A stretch of 64,000 nucleotides of DNA from Flavobacterium limi (lineage in GTDB: Bacteria > Bacteroidota > Bacteroidia > Flavobacteriales > Flavobacteriaceae): positions 1 to 64,000 of the forward strand of contig NZ_JAADZV010000001.1 of NCBI RefSeq assembly GCF_010645075.1, in the 5' to 3' direction. A program made the position numbers and the translations under genes. Positions 44,446 to 53,247 of the stretch are shown in pieces (position 1 is the first letter of the stretch; each line of letters starts with the position of its first letter). A model generated the notes under the pieces. The model saw only the letters and a list, made by a program, of their open reading frames with translations, made no database searches and was not told the origin of the DNA.

Positions 44446-44659
44446 CGTTTCACTCAATTTTCTGGTGCTCGTTTGCAAGGCGGTAAACTAAAACAGGAAC
44501 GTCTATAAATAAGCATAGTTCTATTTTTTTATATTAATGGAATTTATTGCAAAGAGGAATTTTTTCTTTTGCATGGAAAAACCGCGTTACAAACGCCCTG
44601 TTTAGTTTACAAAAGTAAGTAGCTACTCGTTGCAAACGAGCACCAGAAATTCTGAAACG
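44446..44659. repeat. Palindromic intergenic element 2
   Basis: The outer arms at 44446-44478 and 44630-44659 are about 30 bp and nearly perfect, both containing CTGGTGCTCGTTTGCAA or its complement. Inner arms are GTAAACTAAAACAGG (44483-44497) and CCCTGTTTAGTTTAC (44596-44610), offset by one base. CTCGTTGCAAACGAG at 44626-44640 is a palindrome. AGTAGCTACTCGTTG (44618-44632) recurs with one change in element 1 at 819-833. The whole 300-bp gap is occupied by this structure, which resembles a cassette-boundary or small non-autonomous mobile element. Confidence 0.75.
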
Positions 44660-44718
44660 ATTGATATGCGTATTACTTATTATATTTGATATGATCTAAA
44701 CCGAATAAAAAACTAAAC

Positions 44719-45087
44719 ATGAAAGTTATTGTTAGCGGAGAATATAATAATGATTTGAAGATTCGATTTTTACAGGGAACGTGGAACGTGAAAATCTTTA
44801 CTCTTTTTGAAAATCAAAAGGTTGTTGCTGTTGATTTCCCCAGAGATCCAACATTGTTTAGATTGTCAATAAAATATAATTCTGAAAAGTATTATTTTGA
44901 AAATATACTATATGTAGCAAACCCTAATTTAGATAACTTAAAATTTCATTTCTATCAAGAATGCAATCGTACTTTTTGTAGAATTGAATCTGAAATTGTA
45001 ACAGAATTAAATAAAGAAATTGTATTGAATTCACTTCCTGAAGATTTAAAAGACTTAAAAAACATAATAGAAAATTTCCAAAGCTAA
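44719..45087 (+). CDS. Hypothetical protein
   Basis: 122 residues, no signal peptide, probably a small beta-rich cytoplasmic protein (NDLKIRFLQGTWNVKIFTLFENQ). I recognise no family. It lies just after palindromic element 2 and 5 bp before the DUF2007-like gene, with which it may be co-transcribed. Confidence 0.6.
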   Translation: MKVIVSGEYNNDLKIRFLQGTWNVKIFTLFENQKVVAVDFPRDPTLFRLSIKYNSEKYYFENILYVANPNLDNLKFHFYQECNRTFCRIESEIVTELNKEIVLNSLPEDLKDLKNIIENFQS

Positions 45088-45092
45088 AATAT

Positions 45093-45749
45093 ATGAGCGA
45101 AAATTACTCGGTATTCAGAAAATATCCAACACTAGAACAAGTCAAAGATTTGGAAAGTTTATTAAACAAGAATAATATTGCCACAGAGATAGCCGATAAT
45201 ATCCCGCCTGTTGATTCTTCATTTTCCGGAAGCACTTTACAAAATCAGTACGAAATAAAAATAGCATTAACTGACTTTGAAAAAGCAGAAAAGATTCTTG
45301 ATGAGAATGCTGAAAATTTAATTGATGAGGTAGATAAAGATCATTATCTATTCAGTTTTACGGATGATGAATTGTATGAAATACTTTTGAAAGCAGATGA
45401 ATGGAATGAATTCGATTATAAACTGGCGCAAAAAATCTTAATACAAAGAGGCAAATCGGTAGATACAGAATTACTAAAAGCTTTGAAGAAACAGCGTATA
45501 GAATTATTGGCTAAGCCGGAAGAGAATCAGAAATCGTGGATTATGGCAGGTTATATCTTTGCAATCCTTGGAGGACTTTTGGGTATTTTTATTGGCTATT
45601 CTTTATGGACTTCGAAAAAGTCTTTACCAAATGGACAAAAAGTCTATTCTTACAATGAGAAAGACAGAGCTCATGGAAAAAACATTTTCTATATAGGATT
45701 AATTATGCTACCGTTTTATGTAATCATAAGGATCTTAACTCAGTTGTAA
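45093..45749 (+). CDS. DUF2007-like membrane protein
   Basis: 218 residues. The N-terminus (about 5-75, FRKYPTLEQVKDLESLLNKNNIATEI...YEIKIALTDFEKAEKIL) resembles the DUF2007 putative signal-transducing domain. A helical region follows, then two membrane segments (about 150-170 and 198-216). Function unknown. Confidence 0.65.
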   Translation: MSENYSVFRKYPTLEQVKDLESLLNKNNIATEIADNIPPVDSSFSGSTLQNQYEIKIALTDFEKAEKILDENAENLIDEVDKDHYLFSFTDDELYEILLKADEWNEFDYKLAQKILIQRGKSVDTELLKALKKQRIELLAKPEENQKSWIMAGYIFAILGGLLGIFIGYSLWTSKKSLPNGQKVYSYNEKDRAHGKNIFYIGLIMLPFYVIIRILTQL

Positions 45750-45900
45750 ATAATCCGTTTGTTTAAAAAATGGTATTTTTTTATGTATAAACTCAACAAG
45801 CCCAACAACCTGACAACAATGCCGTAAAAATGTCGCAAATAAACCGCTATCAGAATTACAGTTTCATAATAGTTTTGTCAAAAAATAAACGCAAATAATT

Positions 45901-46462
45901 ATGAAAGAAATAGGAGAAAAAATTAGGGAAGTCAGAAAGAGAAAAGGTTTGTCACAGGAAGAACTGGCAGAATCATCTAAAGTAAATTTAAACCATCCAG
46001 CGAATTGAAAACAACGAAAGCGAACCACGTGGCAAAACGCTCCATTTGATTTGTGAAGTGCTCGACATAAACGCAGAAGACATTTTAGATTACGGGAAAA
46101 AAGAAAATCATCATTATCTGATAATTTTACATCTTTCAGTACTGGCATTTTTAGTGATTCCGGTTGGGAATATAATTCTTCCTTTAATTTTATGGATGAC
46201 CAAAAAAGACAAAATTATAGGTATGAAAGAAGCTGGCGCTAATCTTTTGAATTTTCAGATAATCTGGTCTGTTTTTGCCTATATTTCCGTTGTTTTCTTC
46301 GCCTTATTTAAAATTCTCCACTATGGTTCTTACGATATTTTATTTTATATTGTAGTTGTATTTTATGCAGTAAACATAATTTTGCCGATACTGTCTGCTG
46401 TTAGAATAAGAAATGGAAATACACAAAACCGGTATCCGAATCTAATTAAAATTATAAAATAG
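45901..46462 (+). pseudogene. Frameshifted XRE-type regulator with C-terminal membrane domain
   Basis: The frame from the ATG at 45901 gives a typical XRE helix-turn-helix start (IREVRKRKGLSQEELAESSKVNL) but stops after about 36 residues. Shifting frame near 45988-45994 continues it exactly as expected (IQRIENNESEPRGKTLHLICEVLDINAEDIL). A membrane domain of the DUF4870 type then runs to 46462. Two bases appear to be missing in the region that would normally encode a residue pair such as RT. This is either a genuine inactivating deletion or a sequencing error. The intact protein would be about 187 residues. Confidence 0.8.
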
Positions 46463-46554
46463 TGGAACCAATTTCAAAACCTGTTTGTTTAGATATTAAG
46501 CTAGTAATGGAATAGTTTTTGTCAAATGAAACTGAATCGTCTTTTTAAAATAAT

Positions 46555-47019
46555 ATGGAAAATAAAATAAGTATCCCAAAACCCTGTAATGAAAATTGGA
46601 ATTCAATGTCACCGGATAAAAACGGAAGATTTTGTAATTCCTGTAATAAAACAGTAATTGATTTTACAAAAATGAATAAACAGGAAATTCAGCAATATTT
46701 CGCTGAAAATTCAGGTAAAGAAAGGATCTGTGGGCATTTTAAATTGAATCAGATACAAACACAAGAAAGTATCAAATATGATAAATTAAGAAACAGATTT
46801 AGCCGAATTAAGATAAAGCCCATAAAAAAAATCGCCCTATTTTCATTGAGTCTGGTTTTTACTTTAACAAGTTGTATGGGAAAAGCAGCTGTAGATGGCG
46901 AACCGGCAGTAATAAGCAATGATTCAATTAATGAAAGTGAGATTAATAATAAAATTAAAAATACTGAAATACACAATGATTCAATAAAAAACGAAACTAT
47001 TGAGATAAAGAAAAAATAA
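46555..47019 (+). CDS. Hypothetical protein with Cys-rich N-terminus and one membrane segment
   Basis: 154 residues. The N-terminal pattern PCNENWNSMSPDKNGRFCNSC, followed by KTVIDFTKMNKQEI, is a recurring Bacteroidetes module, probably metal-binding through Cys residues; ERICGHF adds another Cys. One hydrophobic segment (about 93-110, ALFSLSLVFTLTSC) follows, and the C-terminus is charged and Asn-rich. In longer relatives this module precedes other domains, so this may be a short version. Confidence 0.6.
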   Translation: MENKISIPKPCNENWNSMSPDKNGRFCNSCNKTVIDFTKMNKQEIQQYFAENSGKERICGHFKLNQIQTQESIKYDKLRNRFSRIKIKPIKKIALFSLSLVFTLTSCMGKAAVDGEPAVISNDSINESEINNKIKNTEIHNDSIKNETIEIKKK

Positions 47020-47449
47020 GGATTTCCTGTAAATTATTCCTAACCTGGTGATTAAATTTTTTAGCTCTGAAGAAGGAACGTTTAGATTTTTTTTAATCAA
47101 ATTTTTTAAGATACTTACTAAAAAAGAAATGATTTAGATCCGAAACATTTCTCTATGAATAGAATACAAATATATTTTGTAAATATTATTCGGTTAAAAA
47201 GTATAAAATTCATGTAAATTATATATTTTTACTTAAAATTAAAATATTAATCGTTAGCTACTTATCTCTCAATTCAAAAAGCAGATAAGTTCTGTATGTA
47301 GCCGCCTTAGAACAAAAATATCCTCATGTTATGTTATGAATGTAGCTTATCTTTTGCAAAGCTTTTTTCAGAACCCTGGAAGAAGAAAATACACCAATCA
47401 ACGCTTACTATTTAATAAATTTCGGATCACTTACATCAAATCAAAAATT
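47020..47449. other. Non-coding gap
   Basis: 430 bp of AT-rich sequence. I see no convincing promoter, hairpin or repeat. The open frame from 47336 that enters the next gene lacks a plausible start. Confidence 0.5.
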
Positions 47450-47842
47450 ATGAAAAAACTATTTTTTCTTTTTTACTCAATTTTATTATTTTCCTGCTCA
47501 TCAAACTCCGATGACAATATAAAAACGAATTCATCTAATTCGGATTTTCATCCACCCTCCTGGATTGAAGGCACTTGGAAAGGCGACGTCACTTATAAAT
47601 TCTTTCAAAAGGATGTATACCAAAATCAAATCAGCTTCAAAGGCTTGGTTGATGGCTGCAACTTAGCGATTCCGAATTCTTCTTTTGTAAGCGAGCCTAT
47701 AAAAAACAATACAGAATACAAATTCTCTTATGTAACAGGGGAAATAAAACATGAATATCATTTTATAAAAATATCATCAACAGAAATTAAACTTCTCAAT
47801 CCAAATAGCGAAGTACTTAGCCCTGTATATACAAAACAATAA
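47450..47842 (+). CDS. Small lipoprotein, hypothetical
   Basis: 130 residues from the ATG at 47450, with signal MKKLFFLFYSILLFSC (Cys 16) and an Asn/Ser-rich tether. The mature part starts WIEGTWKGDVTYKF and is probably a small beta-barrel of the lipocalin-like type common in Bacteroidetes lipoproteins. The upstream extension to 47336 would hide the signal peptide. Function unknown. Confidence 0.75.
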   Translation: MKKLFFLFYSILLFSCSSNSDDNIKTNSSNSDFHPPSWIEGTWKGDVTYKFFQKDVYQNQISFKGLVDGCNLAIPNSSFVSEPIKNNTEYKFSYVTGEIKHEYHFIKISSTEIKLLNPNSEVLSPVYTKQ

Positions 47843-47934
47843 TAATGTATTGAAGTCAAAGTCAGCAATCTTTTAAAGTCAGGATTATTTTAATTAGTGT
47901 AAATTCGTTGAGAATATTTTTAATAATAGGCAAA

Positions 47935-48399
47935 ATGAAACACATTTTCAATGCTGAGGCAAAATGGTCTTTAAATCAAAATAGAGAAGATTCAACTAAG
48001 AGATTCTACATCAAAAACCACAAAATTTCAATCGAAGGAAAACCGGTTTTGGATGTTTCGGCGGCAAAAGCTTTCAAAGGCGATCCTGCACTATACAATC
48101 CCGAAGATTTGCTGTTGAGCAGTTTGGTTTCCTGCCACATGATGTCGTATTTGTATGTGTGTTCCCAAAAAGGAATTGAAGTTCTGGAATATTCAGACCA
48201 TGCAGAAGCCATTCTTGAAGTTGCTCCCGACGGCAGCGGACGTTTTACAGAAGTTCATCTATACCCAAAAGTAGTAATTGCAAATGCGGATAAAGTTCAG
48301 GAAGCTTTGGATTTACATACAAAAGCCAACAAATTATGTTTTATCGCTAACTCTTGCAATTTTCCGGTTTTGCATCAGGCAAGCTGCAAAGCGGTATAA
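47935..48399 (+). CDS. OsmC/Ohr-family protein
   Basis: 154 residues from the ATG at 47935. The fold is recognised by NPEDLLLSSLVSCHMMSYLYVC and the second redox Cys in NKLCFIANSCNFPV. Members reduce organic hydroperoxides with two cysteines, and here Cys residues occur at both expected places. It probably acts in cytoplasmic peroxide defence. It has its own terminator. Confidence 0.88.
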   Translation: MKHIFNAEAKWSLNQNREDSTKRFYIKNHKISIEGKPVLDVSAAKAFKGDPALYNPEDLLLSSLVSCHMMSYLYVCSQKGIEVLEYSDHAEAILEVAPDGSGRFTEVHLYPKVVIANADKVQEALDLHTKANKLCFIANSCNFPVLHQASCKAV

Positions 48400-48402
48400 A
48401 AA

Positions 48403-48428
48403 AAAGAGACTGTTGGCCCAGTCTCTTT
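48403..48428 (+). terminator. Terminator after the OsmC-family gene
   Basis: AAAGAGACT and AGTCTCTTT form a 9-bp stem with an 8-nt loop; the following sequence is T-rich. Confidence 0.75.
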
Positions 48429-48483
48429 CGTATATTGTCTTTTTTTTTATTTTTTTTTGATCGGGGGTTTTTCTCAAAAGAAA

Positions 48484-49140
48484 TTAATTTTTCAAATCTT
48501 TGATTACTTTAAAAGCAACATCAACTTGCTCTTCTCCTACTAAGATGGTGAATTCATTAGAAGTCGAAATTACCTCATTGATAATAATTCCTTCCCACGC
48601 TAAACGCTGAAAAATGAAATAGTAAATTCCCGGAACTACGATATTTTCTTTTGGTAATTTTACGGTAATAGAAGCCAGGTTATCTAATTTCTGGATTAGT
48701 TTTTCGCGTATAAAGTGTTTTTCAACCAAATGGTTGATACTGCTGCTAACTACGATATTAGTTTCGTTTACGCCTCGGGATGAGGTATAAAAAATATCAG
48801 ATAAGGCATTAATATCAGAAATCAAATCGGCTTGTTTGTTCAAAACCGTATCAGAAGCTGCGAAAGTGTAATCTGTCAATTCAGAACGAACCGTAATTTC
48901 ACCAATGTTTTTAATGACTTTGTTGATTTTGTGGTTCAGTTTAAAATCTAATTCTTCTGTTAGTCTTTTTAAAGACATTACTACAGCTCCCTGTTTTACT
49001 TCTTTACCAAATTCACTTTCCAGTTCGGTCATGATGTTACGGGACAAAGAAGTCAGGTTGATAATTCCCAAGGAGAGTGCATTCAGTAAAAATGGCTTGG
49101 TTTTGATGTAATTTTCTACAATTGAAGAAACGGTTTTCAT
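48484..49140 (-). CDS. ACT-domain-like protein, function unknown
   Basis: 218 residues, cytoplasmic. The N-terminus is helical (VSSIVENYIKTKPFLLNALSLGIINLTSLSRNI). The C-terminal half reads like paired ACT domains (SITVKLPKENIVVPGIYYFIFQRLAWEGIIINEVISTSNEFTILVGEEQVDVAFKVIKDL), resembling the regulatory end of aspartate kinases but without a kinase domain. A stand-alone amino-acid-sensing protein is possible. No operon partner is evident. Confidence 0.6.
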   Translation of the reverse strand: MKTVSSIVENYIKTKPFLLNALSLGIINLTSLSRNIMTELESEFGKEVKQGAVVMSLKRLTEELDFKLNHKINKVIKNIGEITVRSELTDYTFAASDTVLNKQADLISDINALSDIFYTSSRGVNETNIVVSSSINHLVEKHFIREKLIQKLDNLASITVKLPKENIVVPGIYYFIFQRLAWEGIIINEVISTSNEFTILVGEEQVDVAFKVIKDLKN

Positions 49141-49261
49141 AATCTTTTAATTGTTTTTGGGTAACGTAATTGTGTTAGTTTGGTTGTTGTTTGATGTTAT
49201 AAATCTTCGCAAAGATAAATTAAAAAACAATTTGTTACAAATATAACAATAAAAAATTATG

Positions 49262-49633
49262 TTAAAAATGATAAAAAGCGTCAGTAAGATGCTCAATAGC
49301 AAATGTTTCCTGACTTTTATGGATTGCAATGATATCAAAACGAATTTCTAAATTGTCTTCAAAATCGTTTTCCCTATCGTTTATGTAGGCATTTACTGCT
49401 TTTATGAGAAGCTGAATCTTTTTTGGTTTCACAAAATCCTGCGGCAAACCAAAATCTAAACTCGATCTTGTCTTAACTTCAATTACTGCCAGAAAATTAT
49501 CTTTTTTAGCAAGAATATCAATTTCGGCTTTTTGAAAAACCCAGTTGCGTTCTAAAATTTTATAGTCGTTTAGCAGTAAATATTCAACGGCAAGATCTTC
49601 ACCTTTTTTTCCGAGTTCGTTGTGGTCTGCCAT
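49262..49633 (-). CDS. YraN/UPF0102-family protein
   Basis: 123 residues, the usual size. The restriction-endonuclease-like fold shows GKKGEDLAVEYLLLNDYKILERNW, with the catalytic-type residues in AEIDILAKKDNFLAVIEVKTRSS (D and ExK). Proposed to act on nucleic acids; the biological role is not settled. Confidence 0.9.
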   Translation of the reverse strand: MADHNELGKKGEDLAVEYLLLNDYKILERNWVFQKAEIDILAKKDNFLAVIEVKTRSSLDFGLPQDFVKPKKIQLLIKAVNAYINDRENDFEDNLEIRFDIIAIHKSQETFAIEHLTDAFYHF

Positions 49634-49693
49634 TTTAGAATTGAATTTTAGAGTATTAATGAATCAATTTGAATCTTCCGATTCTCAGCATTA

Positions 49694-50284
49694 TTAGCCT
49701 CTCAACTTATTATTTGATTTTTCTTCTCCCCATTCATAAAGGCCGTCATATAGCCCTTTATTGATAAATACACACAAAAATTCAGTAATCGAATTTGTTA
49801 GAACAACTACTTCATCAGCTTTATTATAAAGTTTGTATTCTTCAATATTTTTTGGGTTTATATCAACACTCCACATATCACAATAAATTAGATATTCAGT
49901 GAAATGAAATGAATGGTCACTTATTAAATAATTATCTTTTCCATTTTCAATGATTTCATCAAGCGGTATAAGTCTGAAGATATCTTCGTTTGTTTCAAAT
50001 CCGTTACAAAACTTGTATAAAACCTTGAAATCTTCGGATAATTCTATTTTAATATTTTTTAAATTTTCGATATCAGTGTCAGTAGCAGGTTTGTTTAATT
50101 GAATACCAAGCTCTAAAGAATGATCTTTGATGAAATTCAAAACTTCAATTAGTGTCGTAGATGAATTGTAATCTATCTTTACTTCGGGGTTATTAACTTT
50201 TCCATGATTCTCTGTACTTCTCTTTATTTCAACCTGAACATCTGTTTTATTGGATTTTATTTTAAAAAAATTAAATAATTTCAT
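49694..50284 (-). CDS. SMI1/KNR4-like protein, possible orphan immunity
   Basis: 196 residues from the ATG at 50284; an in-frame ATG at 50311 would add nine residues. The SMI1/KNR4 pattern is seen in PATDTDIENLKNIKIELSEDFKVLYKFCNGFETNEDIFRLIPLDEII and the C-terminal TNSITEFLCVFINKGLYDG. In bacteria this superfamily commonly provides immunity to polymorphic toxins. No toxin gene is adjacent, so this would be an orphan. The assignment is by eye. Confidence 0.65.
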   Translation of the reverse strand: MKLFNFFKIKSNKTDVQVEIKRSTENHGKVNNPEVKIDYNSSTTLIEVLNFIKDHSLELGIQLNKPATDTDIENLKNIKIELSEDFKVLYKFCNGFETNEDIFRLIPLDEIIENGKDNYLISDHSFHFTEYLIYCDMWSVDINPKNIEEYKLYNKADEVVVLTNSITEFLCVFINKGLYDGLYEWGEEKSNNKLRG

Positions 50285-50344
50285 AGTTGATTTAAGAAGT
50301 AAGCTTGCCATGGTTTGCCACTAAATATTAATTAATGTAGTATT

Positions 50345-51346
50345 TTACTTAAAAACAACAGTACTACCCGAAGCATTCACTTCAATAGAAACTGTACTTC
50401 CCATAACAAGGGCACGATTATCCTGAATATGGCCTGCCGGAAAATTAAAAATCACCGGAATATTGTATTTTTTGGTTACATCATCAATAATTTCAAGGGC
50501 ATTTTTACCCCACGGAATTTCATTGTCCTTCATTTTGGTCATACCGCCAATAATGATTCCTTTCAGGTTTTCGATACAGCCATTTCGGCGTAAATTCATC
50601 ATCATACGATCAATATGATACAGATATTCGTCTAAATCTTCAATAAACAAAATCTTGTCCTTGCAGTCAATTGCGGATGGTGATCCCAACAAACTGTATA
50701 AAATAGAAAGATTTCCACCCACCAATTCGCCGGTTCCCTGACCAAAACGGTTCATTTGATGCGGAGCAACAGAATAGGAAAGAGGTTCACCAAACAAAGC
50801 CGATTTCATAGAACTAATCGCAGCCGGTGTCGCACGCGGAATAGTAACCGGCATCACACCATGAATCGATTTGTAACCCATTGTGTTTAAATGATTATGC
50901 AAAACCGTTACATCACTAAAACCAATAACCCATTTTGGATGCTGTTTGAATTTCGTGAAATCAAGTAAATCCAGCATTCTCACAGTTCCGTAACCGCCAC
51001 GAACGCACCAGATTGCCTTAATATTCGGATTATCAAGCTGCTTTTGAAAATCGGCAGCGCGCTGTTCGTCTGTTCCGGCCAATTGATGGTAATCCAGTCC
51101 GATTGAACTTCCGATTACAGCTTCTAAACCCCAGCTTTTGAGTAAATCTATGGTAGGTTTCAAATTATCATCGATGTTTTTTCGGGCTGTTGCCAAAAGA
51201 GCTACTGTATCTCCTTTTTGTAAATAAGGTGGTGTTATCATATTTTGTTGTGATTGACAGGTAAAGGATTGTAAAGCAAAAATAAGGAATACGAATTTAC
51301 AAAAAGCAAAATAGCTGTTGAGGGGAAGGAATCTGCATGTATTCAT
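50345..51346 (-). CDS. LD-carboxypeptidase (peptidase family S66)
   Basis: 333 residues from the ATG at 51346, with a hydrophobic N-terminal segment suggesting export. Family S66 features: PPYLQKGDTVALLATA, WCVRGGYGTVRMLDLLDF, the catalytic Ser in GFSDVTVLHN, Glu in LFIEDLDEYLYHIDRM and His in FPAGHIQDNRALVMG. It trims the terminal D-Ala from L,D-linked peptidoglycan tetrapeptides in wall recycling. Export would place it in the periplasm, whereas classical LdcA is cytoplasmic. Confidence 0.9.
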   Translation of the reverse strand: MNTCRFLPLNSYFAFCKFVFLIFALQSFTCQSQQNMITPPYLQKGDTVALLATARKNIDDNLKPTIDLLKSWGLEAVIGSSIGLDYHQLAGTDEQRAADFQKQLDNPNIKAIWCVRGGYGTVRMLDLLDFTKFKQHPKWVIGFSDVTVLHNHLNTMGYKSIHGVMPVTIPRATPAAISSMKSALFGEPLSYSVAPHQMNRFGQGTGELVGGNLSILYSLLGSPSAIDCKDKILFIEDLDEYLYHIDRMMMNLRRNGCIENLKGIIIGGMTKMKDNEIPWGKNALEIIDDVTKKYNIPVIFNFPAGHIQDNRALVMGSTVSIEVNASGSTVVFK

Positions 51347-51468
51347 TTTCTTTTTTGGCTTTTGATTTATTTCTAACAAAGATAAAGATTTAAAAAAATA
51401 AAAATACTTGAAATTTCTTACAAATATAATTTTTTGATTAATTTCAGCACTTTAAAAATTCAATTTTT

Positions 51469-52560
51469 ATGCGAGTAGTAACACTTAGAATTTGTTTTGT
51501 TTTCCTTCTTTCGATTACGGGTTTTGGTCAGTCCAAAAAATATAGCATTCACACGGCAGCTTTTTATAATTTCGAAAATCTTTTTGATACAGTTGATGAT
51601 ATTTACACCAATGATAATGAATGGACACCAAAAGGAGTTCAAAACTGGACAATTGAAAAATACCATCAGAAACTGCAAAATCTATCTAAAGTCATTTCAG
51701 AAATAGGTACACCGGAAAGCCCAAATGCGCCTGTTTTGATTGGAGGTTCCGAAATTGAAAACAGAGGTGTTTTGGAAGATTTAGTAAAACAGCCTAAATT
51801 ATTGCCTTTTGATTACGGAATTATTCATTTTGATTCGCCCGATAAACGCGGAATCGATGTGGCATTATTATATCAGAAGAAATTTTTTAGACCCGTGACT
51901 TTTTCGAATATACCTTTATATATATTGAAAAATAAAAATATAGATAGAGAGAAAAAAGAAGAAGCAACAAATGAAGAACCAACTGTAACAACTCAAAATA
52001 ATCGTGTTTTTACCCGTGATCAGCTTTTGATAACCGGTTTTCTGGAAGGAGAACAAATCAGCATAATTGTCAATCACTGGCCTTCGCGATCGGGTGGAGA
52101 AAAAGCCACAAGCGAATATCGTGAAGCAGCTGGGAAATTAAACCGTAAAATTATCGATTCGTTACAACAGATCAATCCAAGTGCAAAAGTGATTACGATG
52201 GGCGATTTAAATGACGGTCCTTATAATAAAAGTATAAAAGTGGCTTTGGGGGCAAAAGCCAAAAAAGCAGAGGTCCCGGAATTTGGCACTTACAATCCGT
52301 TTGAAGAAATGGCAAAACGCGGTATGGGAACAACAGCTTTTCGCGATTCCTGGGATATTTTTGACCAGATTATCATTACCGAATCACTCATAAAACCTGA
52401 TTTCTCATCGTTTAAATTCTGGAAAGCCGGGATTTTCAACAAGCCCTATCTTATTCAAACTTCAGGAAAATACAAAGGTTATCCGTTGCGGCATAGTACA
52501 AATGAAGTGGGTTTCAGCGATCATTTTCCGGTTTATATTTATCTCATAAAAGAAATGTAA
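51469..52560 (+). CDS. Endonuclease/exonuclease/phosphatase-family protein, exported
   Basis: 363 residues with signal peptide ending GFGQ. The fold motifs are FYNFENLFDT, GGSEIENRGVLEDL, VNHWPSRSGG, TMGDLNDGP and the terminal SDHFPVY. It is a metal-dependent phosphodiesterase or nuclease, probably periplasmic or secreted. Its substrate (DNA, RNA or phospholipid) cannot be told from sequence. Confidence 0.88.
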   Translation: MRVVTLRICFVFLLSITGFGQSKKYSIHTAAFYNFENLFDTVDDIYTNDNEWTPKGVQNWTIEKYHQKLQNLSKVISEIGTPESPNAPVLIGGSEIENRGVLEDLVKQPKLLPFDYGIIHFDSPDKRGIDVALLYQKKFFRPVTFSNIPLYILKNKNIDREKKEEATNEEPTVTTQNNRVFTRDQLLITGFLEGEQISIIVNHWPSRSGGEKATSEYREAAGKLNRKIIDSLQQINPSAKVITMGDLNDGPYNKSIKVALGAKAKKAEVPEFGTYNPFEEMAKRGMGTTAFRDSWDIFDQIIITESLIKPDFSSFKFWKAGIFNKPYLIQTSGKYKGYPLRHSTNEVGFSDHFPVYIYLIKEM

Positions 52561-52563
52561 ACA

Positions 52564-52589
52564 TAGAGACGCACAGCAGTGCGTCTCTA
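52564..52589. repeat. Short perfect palindrome
   Basis: TAGAGACGCAC (52564-52574) and GTGCGTCTCTA (52579-52589) with a 4-nt loop, followed by repeated CTTAGCAACTCAGAAC-like words up to the next gene. It resembles dispersed REP-like hairpins. Confidence 0.8.
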
Positions 52590-52644
52590 CAAATTTTCGT
52601 TACCTTAGCATCTCAGAAACTTAGCAACTCAGAACCTTTAAAAA

Positions 52645-53184
52645 ATGGCTATAGCAAAACCTTTCAATCTGACAAAATGGATAGACGAAAACCGTCATTT
52701 ACTAAAACCGCCCGTTGGAAATAAAAATTTATACGTAGAATCCGGTGATTATATTGTGATGATTGTAGCGGGTCCAAATGCCCGAAAAGACTATCATTAC
52801 AATGAAACCGAAGAACTTTTTTACCAGTTGGAAGGCAATATAAAAGTAGTAATCCAGGAAGATGGCGAGCGCAAAGAAATGGTCCTGAATGCAGGTGATA
52901 TGTATCTGAATCCTGCGAAAGTGCCGCATTCTCCGGTTCGTTCAGAGGGCTCTATTGGTTTGGTTATCGAAAGAAAACGTGCAGGATTAGGTTATACCGA
53001 TGGTTTGCTTTGGCATTGCGACAGCTGTAATCATAAATTGTATGAAGTATTTTTTGAACTGCACAATATCGAAAAAGATTTTCTGCCGCATTTTGAGCAT
53101 TTCTACAATTCAGAAGAGTTAAGAACCTGCGATAATTGCGGAACCGTTATGGAATCTGATCCGAGGTTTGTGGCTAAGAAATAA
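52645..53184 (+). CDS. 3-hydroxyanthranilate 3,4-dioxygenase
   Basis: 179 residues, cupin fold. It opens the ring of 3-hydroxyanthranilate in tryptophan (kynurenine) breakdown or de novo NAD synthesis. Metal ligands are in DYHYNETEELFYQLEG (His, Glu) and KVPHSPVRS (His). The C-terminus carries CDSC and CDNC, the rubredoxin-like iron site of bacterial HAAO. No other kynurenine gene is in the window. Confidence 0.93.
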   Translation: MAIAKPFNLTKWIDENRHLLKPPVGNKNLYVESGDYIVMIVAGPNARKDYHYNETEELFYQLEGNIKVVIQEDGERKEMVLNAGDMYLNPAKVPHSPVRSEGSIGLVIERKRAGLGYTDGLLWHCDSCNHKLYEVFFELHNIEKDFLPHFEHFYNSEELRTCDNCGTVMESDPRFVAKK

Positions 53185-53203
53185 TTTTCAATTATTATAG
53201 AAT

Positions 53204-53241
53204 AAAGCCCGACAGTTTTTTTAAAAACTTGTTGGGCTTTT
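53204..53241. terminator. Bidirectional terminator between convergent genes
   Basis: AAAGCCCGACAGTTTTT pairs with AAAAACTTGTTGGGCTTT in a long stem with one G-T-type mismatch. It lies between the dioxygenase gene and the minus-strand membrane protein gene. Confidence 0.85.
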
Positions 53242-53247
53242 ATTTTT

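Noticed and set aside
44446..44659. True integron attC site
   Set aside because: The arms do not show the classic GTTRRRY/RYYYAAC core, and no integrase is visible in the window.
46046..46462. Separate small membrane protein gene
   Set aside because: Its apparent start is TTG, and the frame continues upstream into the XRE sequence, so it is the downstream part of a frameshifted gene.
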